Assembly: GCA_033807695.1 (NCBI GenBank)
Contig: CM066308.1
Span: 3,348,001-3,412,000, forward strand
Direction of reading: 5' to 3'
DNA from: Daedaleopsis sinensis
Taxonomy: Eukaryota > Basidiomycota > Agaricomycetes > Polyporales > Polyporaceae
Length of the DNA: 64,000 bases
Position numbers and translations under genes: made by a program. Each line of letters opens with the position of its first letter. The first letter of the stretch is position 1. The notes beneath the pieces were generated by a model. The model did not search any database, was not told the origin of the DNA, and saw nothing but the letters and a program-made list of their open reading frames with translations. Of this stretch, positions 56,955 to 64,000 are shown piece after piece.

Positions 56955-59900
56955 GCCGCGTCTGTGCTTGCGTGCGCTTGGGCCCGCGTTGCTCGTTACT
57001 CGTTACCCTTTGCGGAACGGCGAACTGGCCTGCGCGGGTGGGGGCACAGCCCTCGGGGCTCGGGGGATGCGACGGAGGATCGTCGAAGGATTTCGTCCCG
57101 AAGAAGAAGAGGAAGGAGAAGAAGACGAAGACGAAGAGGAGGGAGAAGAAGAAGAAGGCGGAGGAGTGCGAGCACCGAGAAGACGACGTCCTCCGCCGCC
57201 GCCCAGGCGCGGTCGGCAGCGGCGTGGTGTGTGTACGTATACGACCCGTCGTTGCGGCTCGAAGATAGGATACCCCCGACCCCCGCTCTCTCGCCCGGAC
57301 TGCTGCTACCCACCGCCGACGCCATGATTACAGCCCCGTTTCCCCGTCTCGCATCACATGAATCACACCTCTCCATACATACATATATAGACTTCCCCAC
57401 TCTGCAGCCTGCTTTGTTGGTGTATCGCTACACATCGCATCTCTTCCTCTCTGCTGTCCCCATCCGACGCGTCTCGTTATTACTGTCGGCCGGCGTGCAC
57501 TGGCCCGACTCCCAAGATCTCACCACCCCACTCCGCCTGCCTGCCTGCCTCGCCGCCCTACTTAGTACGTACCCCAGCGCGCTCTCACCATAATAACCGC
57601 ACCGCCGGTACCCGGTACCCTCTGCACGCCATTCATGACTGCAATCGTGCTTGAACTTCTTGCGCTTCTCGCGACCGACCCGGCGTATACGTACTGCCCG
57701 GGCGGGCCCTCCTCGGACTTTCGACTGCAGACCTTCCTGACTCCCTCGCGCCTGCACCTGCAATGCCCTTCAACTTGCTTATAGACGGTATACATGTACA
57801 TAGCACATAGACCAGACCCACGCCCGTGCCCGTGCCCAGACTGTTTAGACTCGGGCTGCCCGGTGCCAGCACAGTGCACACGTATACATACGTATATCAT
57901 ATACGCGCTGTACGTATACAGTAACACAGTAGACGATCCGTGTGGGGCCCCCGTATCTGCCGTGATGCGCGTGCTCGTACATATAATTATATAGTGCGCG
58001 CGTCCGGAGTGCGGAGGGCCCGAATACCAGTACTTATGTACCAGTTTCTCGCCGTATACCGTGTATCATGTTACTATTAGATCTAGAGCTCGAGCTTCAA
58101 TTAGACGTACCGTATACCCCGGCTCACAACCGATTTAGAGACACAGTTGCTCAGTGCTGAGCCACACTTTTGTGATACGAATCGCGGCACTTCGAAGAGG
58201 TAAACGTAAACGTACAGTGTAGTACTAGGCTTGGGGAGCGGCCAGCTGCAGAGACACACGCTCTTCCATGCCCTATCGCGATACTGACGCAGACACCGCA
58301 TCTCGCGCTTGGTTCGGGTACAGGCCTTCCCATCATCCGCTCTTCTCCTTCCACTGGGACGCTGTGGTGCCAGATGGTGAGACGCGACTTCCGCCGACGG
58401 CAATTGCAGCTGGCAACACGAGAGCTCCGAGCTCCGAGCTCTCGCTCGAGGGCTTCCCCCCTGTGAGCACTGAGCACCGTGCCCGTGCCCGTGCGGGTCG
58501 AACGGGCGGAGGCCGACGGGTGATCGATTTGAGGCGATGCCCCGAGTCGATCCGCGCGCGGGCGTGAGTTCGCGAGTCAGTGACAAGGTCTCGCGCGCGA
58601 AGGTGTCGGAGGGGGGCTCAATGCTGTGTGGCGGCAGGTACTCCAGGGATCGGGATTGAATATTGTAGAGTGAGAGGAAGAGCCTCGCGAGGGCCCGGGG
58701 CTAACGCTGCCGATGGTGCTGACTCTGGTTCTGCGTCGTCGAAGTCCAAGTGGTCGCGTGTTATCGTCAGGGTGTTCAAAGGCGGCATATCGTTGAGCAT
58801 GAAGGAGGCAGATACCCGGGGCGGTAGTCAGAGAGTCGTGGTAGACTGGGTGGGTATCTCGTGTCGAGACGCGATCGGGTTTAGAGAAGCTGACCACAGG
58901 CTACAGCACGTCCAAAACGCCAGTGTGTGTAGTGAAGTCGCAGGCGGACCAGACCAGGGCAGGTATTGACCGGCAGGAAAGTGACGACACAGTAGATATC
59001 GTGACAGCGCCCTCAACTTCGAAGCGCCGCCCGCAAACAACAGAATGCAGCCTCGGGTAGAGGGGTGTTATGGCTGGGTCCAAGGGGCTTAGCGCAGAAC
59101 GGGAGGAGATCTGAAGTCCTCAGTTGTAGATGCACTGTGGATATAAGCTACCCCAAGTATCGGCGAAAGTGAGAACAGAATGCAAGCTCAAGGCTCAAGC
59201 ATACACGCAAGCAGGGTGTCTATGGACGTGGAGTAGCGTCTTCCCGGAGCCTCCGGCTGAGAGATAACTGGCATGCCTTTGGGGGCATTCCAACCTCTGT
59301 GAAGAAGTGACATAGCTCTGGCAAGTTGATGCCTGAGCGTCCCTAGGCTGAACACACTCACAGTGCGAGGACGGATCCGGAGTTCCGACGTAGAATCTCT
59401 ACTAGTAGGAAATATTAACAGCCTTTGGAGAAGTATTGTGAACATCATGCGCACTCACGGTCGCTACTTGCGCAAGCATATTGACCTCTTCCTGGCGATC
59501 CGAGCCACATCGTGTAGAACAGCCTGATTGATAGTCATTCAGTGCACATACCCGACTGACCGCGACCGAAGAGCACTCTCAAAGGCAAACTCAACGTCCA
59601 TCCCGGCGAGCTCGTACGTGTTGCGCCGTTCGAAGTTGAGTAGCTGAGCTGTTGTTGCAAGTTGCTTAACGCAGTTCAGGATATTCACAACAGGAGTCAG
59701 AAATTTAATTGAGGAAGGTCCGAGTCGTCGAGGTTAGGCCGCCTCAACATATGTAGCGGAGATGTTTGGCGTTGTCTGACCCGGGGTCCCGACTTTATGA
59801 CCTTGTCAAGTGCACGATACGGGAGAGTCTGAGGTCGTTCACTATCAGTGTCGAGTTGAGCTTTCAAAAGGCTAGCAGACGTACTACTTTGTAACTGCGT

Positions 59901-60305
59901 CTCCAATGGAAATACTCACCAGGATAAAGACAAACCCAGATGAACTTCTGATAGTACATGCACTTGCCGCACACAGTGGCCGCACACTTGACCTGCCGCC
60001 ACCGCGGCTGGACAGAAGATACCACCTATAGCGAGAGAGTGAAAATAGAGACCCAAGTGTCCGTAGGTTACTAGTAGTAGCTAGGTATAATTAGTAGTAG
60101 ACTAAGAGAGAGACTCAATGCTCATGGTAGCTAGACGCCTACAGAGCTCTCTGCCGGTTGCCCATACCTCGACCTGACCATGACTTGAACGCGTTCTGCT
60201 CATACTCCCGGAATCGACAACTACTGTTCTACTCTACTATTAATACGCGCAACCGAGGAGGACTCAAACGCAAAGTAGGAACCCCAAGCTCATTAGCTTG
60301 CTGCG
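56955..60305. other. 3.4 kb with no firmly supported gene
   Basis: 3' flank of creA, then an AT-variable stretch with TA-rich alternating sequence (57880..57930, 57975..57995). Two minus-strand segments look partly coding: 58618..58820 and 59561..59718. See findings. I could not complete a gene from either. Confidence 0.4.
57100..57172. repeat. GAAGAAGA-type purine tract in the creA 3' flank
   Basis: About 73 nt of nearly uninterrupted G and A, 146-218 nt after the creA stop. Confidence 0.75.
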
Positions 60306-62213
60306 ATGGCACCGAAGATTGAATATTATTGTCCATGCCTTGCCGAATCGCCACACCCACCGCCGCCTCACCTCGCATCGTCCTCCTACAGCTTCCATCC
60401 GCTCCACAACCTCTTCTTTTGTGAGGAATGCGACGCTGTGAGGTGTAACCGATGCGTGCTTTTGGAAGTCAGCGGATACTACTGTCCAAACTGCCTGTTC
60501 GAGGTCCCAAGCGCAAGTGTGCGCGCGGAGAAGAACAGGTGAGTACCACCCCAGTACCACTATTTCCGAGCACAACTGACTGGCTCATGAAGATGTGCAC
60601 GAAACTGCTTCTCATGTCCCAATTGCCGCAATACGCTCACAGTCGTCCCATCCGACCCTCCAGAGAATGTGGATAGCAGGATGTCGCCCATTGTCTCTAC
60701 CACACTCGGGGAACCGCCCTTCTTTCTCTACTGCAACCACTGTCGATGGGACTCTGCCGAAGTGGGGATAACGTTCGAGAAACCGACTGGACTTGCAGGT
60801 ACGTTTTGTACACACTCTCCGACAAAGACATACGTTCAAATGCGCTCCCCAGCACAGCTGCAGAAGTTCGAAGACTCGGCCCCCGAATCGCTCGAATTCG
60901 AGCGTCTGAAGGAACACTTCGAGCCCTTCCTACGTGCATCCTCTTCTTCCTCCGCCGTCCCCAGCGGATCCTCACATCACGTCCATACGAATCCTATCAC
61001 AGCTGCCGCGTCGTCTGCGCTCGCGCGCGATGTTCCCGGTGTCAGCAAGTACAACCCGCTTTCGCGTTCGCGGATCGGTCGCGAGAAGGCCGCGCATCGC
61101 CAGGAATATCCAGACTACAAGAGCAGAGTCGAGGTCGGGAACGCGGCAGCGCTCAGCGGGGAAGCGGACGTCGAGTTCCTGCGGCATCTGGAGACTGTGA
61201 GTGAGGTTGCGGCGCTGGAGCAGAGAGCGACGAACAGCTGGGTGTCGCCTTTGCGCGCGAGGTCAGTCGTCCGCACAGATACGGACGTCCCCGCTCACCG
61301 AATGCTTCCGCGAGCAGCGACCTGAAGCCACTCCGGATACCGCTGCAGTCGAAGAAATCGAAGCGGTGCCCGAGCTGCCGGCACATCCTGATCAAGCCGG
61401 AGCAGAAAGCCCAGTCCGTGCGCTTCAAGATCAAACTCGTCGCAGCGAACTACCTCCCCGCCATTGCCGTCACATTACCGCATGCGCAGGCGGCGCTCGA
61501 GATGATGAAGCGGTCGACGACAAAGTCCGCCTCGGCTGCGGCTGCGGCGGACGAACAGCACGCCGCAGGGGCTCTCATCGCCGGCCACTCGTACTCGTTC
61601 CATCTTGCGTTTACGAACCCGCTCTACGACCCCATCCAGATCAGGCTCGCAAAGGCGGTCGCGCCGGCGCAGATGGGCGAGAGCGACGCCGAAGCTGCTG
61701 AGCGGGCTCGCCGGAACACGTTCCAAATCCAGCTGCCGAGCACGGCGTTCCCTGTGGGCGCGTACGCGGAGGCATGGGAGTACGACGACGAGGACGAGGA
61801 GATGTTCCTGGACGACGACGGCATGGAGATCGTGGAGTCGCGAGGGAAGAAGAGCAAAGACGGGCGGGGAAAGACGCGGTCGGTCGGTATCGTCGAGAAG
61901 AGGGCGAACGTGACGATTGTCAGTGGGGAGGTGCTCATCCCCAAGGAGGCCCGTGGAGACGTCAAGGTGCGTTCATCATGTTCCATTTGTTGCCTAAAAT
62001 ACACGCTGACTACGGCGACAGTTCAACATGTTAGTGTCGTACACATACCGCTCAGACGACCCCGAACCAGGTGAAGAAGCTGCTACAGGAACGCCCTCGC
62101 GGTCACATGGGACGAGCAAGGGCCCAGAGATGAAGAACTTTTCGTTCTATACCGTCGTAGAGCTTGGGCCGATACTGTATCGCGAGGAGCCGAGGTTGAG
62201 TGCAGAGTTGTAG
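60306..62213 (+). CDS. dynactin subunit p62 (DCTN4)
   Basis: Pointed-end subunit of the dynactin complex that supports dynein-driven transport. Exons 60306..60538, 60593..60798, 60853..61261, 61318..61966 and 62022..62213 join in frame to 562 residues. The N-terminal zinc-ribbon region is clear: YYCPCLAE, FFCEECDAVRCNRCV, GYYCPNC, CFSCPNC, YCNHCRWDS. A second Cys cluster (KRCPSCRHILIKPE) follows the coiled middle segment. The C-terminal half is the beta-rich p62 region (SYSFHLAFTNPLYDPIQIRL, VTIVSGEVLIPKEARGDVK, FNMLVSYTYRSDD). An acidic insert (YDDEDEEMFLDDDGME) is typical of fungal members. The start at 60306 is eight residues before the first cysteine motif. It is convergent with the gene at 62578. 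Confidence 0.93.
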
Positions 62214-62577
62214 ATGTCAAGTCTGCACAGGACTCGGATACTCATACTGTGATAATCACTGACCGCCGCTGCCGCGCTGTGTAGGCTGTAGCTGGTGGCG
62301 CACTCGCCGGTTGCTGGAGGGAGCTAAATACTAGACTCGAACCCAGTCGATCGGGACGTGATGGCGGAGTGCGAAACGAGAACACGTCCCTAACGACTGG
62401 TACATTTGGGCGCGGTTTTGGCAGGACGTCCATATATGGTAGCCGTGTGAATTTGTACTTCGCAGAATTTCGACGTTCTCCCTATTAGACGAGTACGAGC
62501 ACGTTAGGAATCCCTTCTCCTCTTCCTTTCAAGGCTTACGAGTGCGTTTATATTAAATGCAATGCATGTATCGACGA
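62214..62577. other. short intergenic region between convergent genes
   Basis: 364 nt between the dynactin p62 stop and the stop of the opposite-strand gene. No gene or RNA seen. Confidence 0.5.
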
Positions 62578-64000
62578 TCAAGGACCTTCATATCGGTAGT
62601 AGTACTGATTAGAAGGCGGTGTATGGTAGTCTGGCGGTGTATTACTAGTAGTTTGAATAACATCAGCCTGAGATTGGGGTATACCCGGGGGTTGACTACT
62701 GTATAATAACTGTGATGAAGACGATGCATGCTGCGCGGAAATGGGGGACGTGAAATTAACCGTATATTCAAGTGGAGTGTACTGGGTGTAGGGCGGTGCC
62801 GGCGGAGGCGGAGCCTGAGGGACTAGCTGTGGAGTCTGAGTCGGCGGATAGTAATGTACAGACGTAGATGGATCGGACGGTGTGGTAGAGGTAGTAGGGT
62901 AGAGACTCTGCAGATTGAAGGAGAGATGGGGCTGGGTCGGTGTGCGGTACATATCCTGTTCTAGAAGTTGAGGAGTCTGAGGTGTACTGATAAGGCTGAG
63001 CGGTCGGGGATCGTGTATGGGTGCATAGAAGCTGCTATCCTGCGGGGACATTGGGCGCCGAGCTGATGATTGGGCCATGTACATGTGGCGGAGGGAAGTG
63101 TCTGTCACAGAAAGTGGTTGCGGGGATGGTGGATAAAACAGAGGCGGTTGGTGTGCACCGGGACTCACAGGTCGATGAGCATGCCAGTGTGTCGGTTCTT
63201 TCGCCGACGTGCGATCCAATGGGAACCGAGAGGTAGATGGTATAGATGCAGGAGTCGGTGTGTGAGGGTATGCGCCAGGTCGCATCCGCGTGGAGGGAGT
63301 TGGAGTCTCGGGAGGAGGGGCATATTCATGCGAGTACGCACTGGTCATCATTGGGCGGCCGGAGGTACTAGTCTGAGAGGGCGGCAGCCATTGCTTGTTC
63401 GGACCCTGTACGCGGTGAGGAGAGTCATACATCGTGGTTGTGCTGTCATAGTCTTGGCGAGGTTGGTGACTATATGTACGAGGAGTAAGAGGAGGGAGGG
63501 GGATGGGAGGATGATGCGGCACAAGTGCTGGGACAACACGACGACGCTTGGGCGTCAAACCCACGATTTCGCGGGCGTCACGACTGGCAATAGGGCGCTT
63601 CGCAGGCACTGTTATGGCCGGTGTCGGTGGACGAGTTATCACCGGCGGGGGCATTTCATGGCTGGTGGCTGTTACACGGGGCTTGCGTGGTTTCGGAGGG
63701 ATGGGAGTGAACACGATCGGCGGTGTGAGGGAAGCTATGTGCACGCTGAGCTCTTCGTGGTACCGGGTCCAGAAGACCCACTTCTTTCGAAGCATTTCGC
63801 CAACCTGGGGAGCTGTGAGAGGTCCGACACTGACGAGAGAGGTAACTAGATTATCATCGAGGATAGCCGTCGCGTCGTACTGCGCATGAATATGATCGCG
63901 AGCGTACACAGTGGCACGCCATTTTCGAAGTGCAGAGCAGGCGGTCGAGTCGACGATGCCTTTCTTCTGGTACTGTGCCCGTGGATCTACGGCTCGGGGT
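62578..64000 (-). CDS. proline-rich protein with HRDC-like segment, 5' end outside window
   Basis: The frame is open from the window edge (64000) to TGA at 62580, at least 473 residues, so the start and N-terminal part are missing. The first visible 95 residues (ACSALRKWRATVYARDHI, ILDDNLVTSLVSVGPLTAP, GEMLRKKWVFWTRYHEEL) have the length, spacing and helix pattern of an HRDC domain, the nucleic-acid-binding domain found at the end of RecQ helicases and RNase D. That match is by eye only. A basic patch with a likely nuclear signal (LTPKRRRVV) follows. The remaining 330 residues are Pro/Ser/Thr/Tyr-rich and disordered, ending NQYYYRYEGP. If the missing part is a helicase, this would be a RecQ-like enzyme with an extended tail. 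No intron is evident in the visible part. Confidence 0.6.
   Translation of the reverse strand, partial: PRAVDPRAQYQKKGIVDSTACSALRKWRATVYARDHIHAQYDATAILDDNLVTSLVSVGPLTAPQVGEMLRKKWVFWTRYHEELSVHIASLTPPIVFTPIPPKPRKPRVTATSHEMPPPVITRPPTPAITVPAKRPIASRDAREIVGLTPKRRRVVPALVPHHPPIPLPPLTPRTYSHQPRQDYDSTTTMYDSPHRVQGPNKQWLPPSQTSTSGRPMMTSAYSHEYAPPPETPTPSTRMRPGAYPHTPTPASIPSTSRFPLDRTSAKEPTHWHAHRPVSPGAHQPPLFYPPSPQPLSVTDTSLRHMYMAQSSARRPMSPQDSSFYAPIHDPRPLSLISTPQTPQLLEQDMYRTPTQPHLSFNLQSLYPTTSTTPSDPSTSVHYYPPTQTPQLVPQAPPPPAPPYTQYTPLEYTVNFTSPISAQHASSSSQLLYSSQPPGIPQSQADVIQTTSNTPPDYHTPPSNQYYYRYEGP

Overview
The window is a piece of basidiomycete (mushroom-forming, Agaricomycetes-type) nuclear genome. Nearly every protein gene is cut by short GT-AG introns, mostly about 45-90 nt. 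Gene density is high and both strands are used. Several families present are typical of Agaricomycetes: DUF6534 seven-helix membrane proteins, the DUF5745 protein, the fungal kinase-like family, and CmcJ/AsaB-like oxygenases. There is also a U2 snRNA gene and two identical tRNA-Gly(GCC) genes. I rebuilt the exon-intron structures by hand from splice sites and reading phase. In almost every gene the joined exons close exactly on a stop codon in frame.

Layout. 0.5-3.1 kb: an uncertain small gene and an Irc6/p34 adaptin-binding protein. 3.9-8.7 kb: two CmcJ-like oxygenase paralogues flanking the divergent pair deoxyhypusine hydroxylase and MRT4. 9.6-13.3 kb: a type II membrane nucleotide pyrophosphatase/phosphodiesterase and a damaged-looking kinase-like gene. 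14.5-19.2 kb: a divergent pair of membrane-anchored aspartic proteases. 20.5-22.0 kb: an aquaglyceroporin. 24.2-25.5 kb: a SYLF (Ysc84-like) protein. 25.7 kb: tRNA-Gly. 26-35.2 kb: a dense housekeeping block with a coiled-coil nuclear-type protein, an OGFr-domain protein, a GSKIP-domain protein, VPS45, ERV46 and a small unknown gene. 35.5-35.9 kb: U2 snRNA and the second tRNA-Gly. 36.1-43.2 kb: two DUF6534 paralogues separated by 3.5 kb without a recognisable gene. 45-49 kb: an NmrA-like protein, a possible small secreted protein and a DUF5745 protein. 49-54.7 kb: a long stretch with no gene I can support. 54.7-57 kb: a CreA/Mig1-type zinc-finger regulator. 60.3-64 kb: dynactin p62 and the 3' part of a proline-rich protein that continues past the window edge.

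Working together. Three groups of genes bear on related jobs: translation (deoxyhypusine hydroxylase for eIF5A, MRT4 for the 60S subunit, two tRNAs), membrane traffic (p34/Irc6, SYLF, VPS45, ERV46, dynactin p62), and surface or extracellular work (pyrophosphatase, aspartic proteases, aquaglyceroporin, DUF6534 proteins). No operon-like pathway or secondary-metabolite cluster is visible.

The most striking structure is duplication. Three protein paralogue pairs and one tRNA pair lie within 64 kb. The DUF6534 pair keeps eleven successive exons of identical length, including 12-nt and 14-nt micro-exons. The protease pair differs by clean intron presence/absence, with four exons of one summing exactly to a single 735-nt exon of the other.
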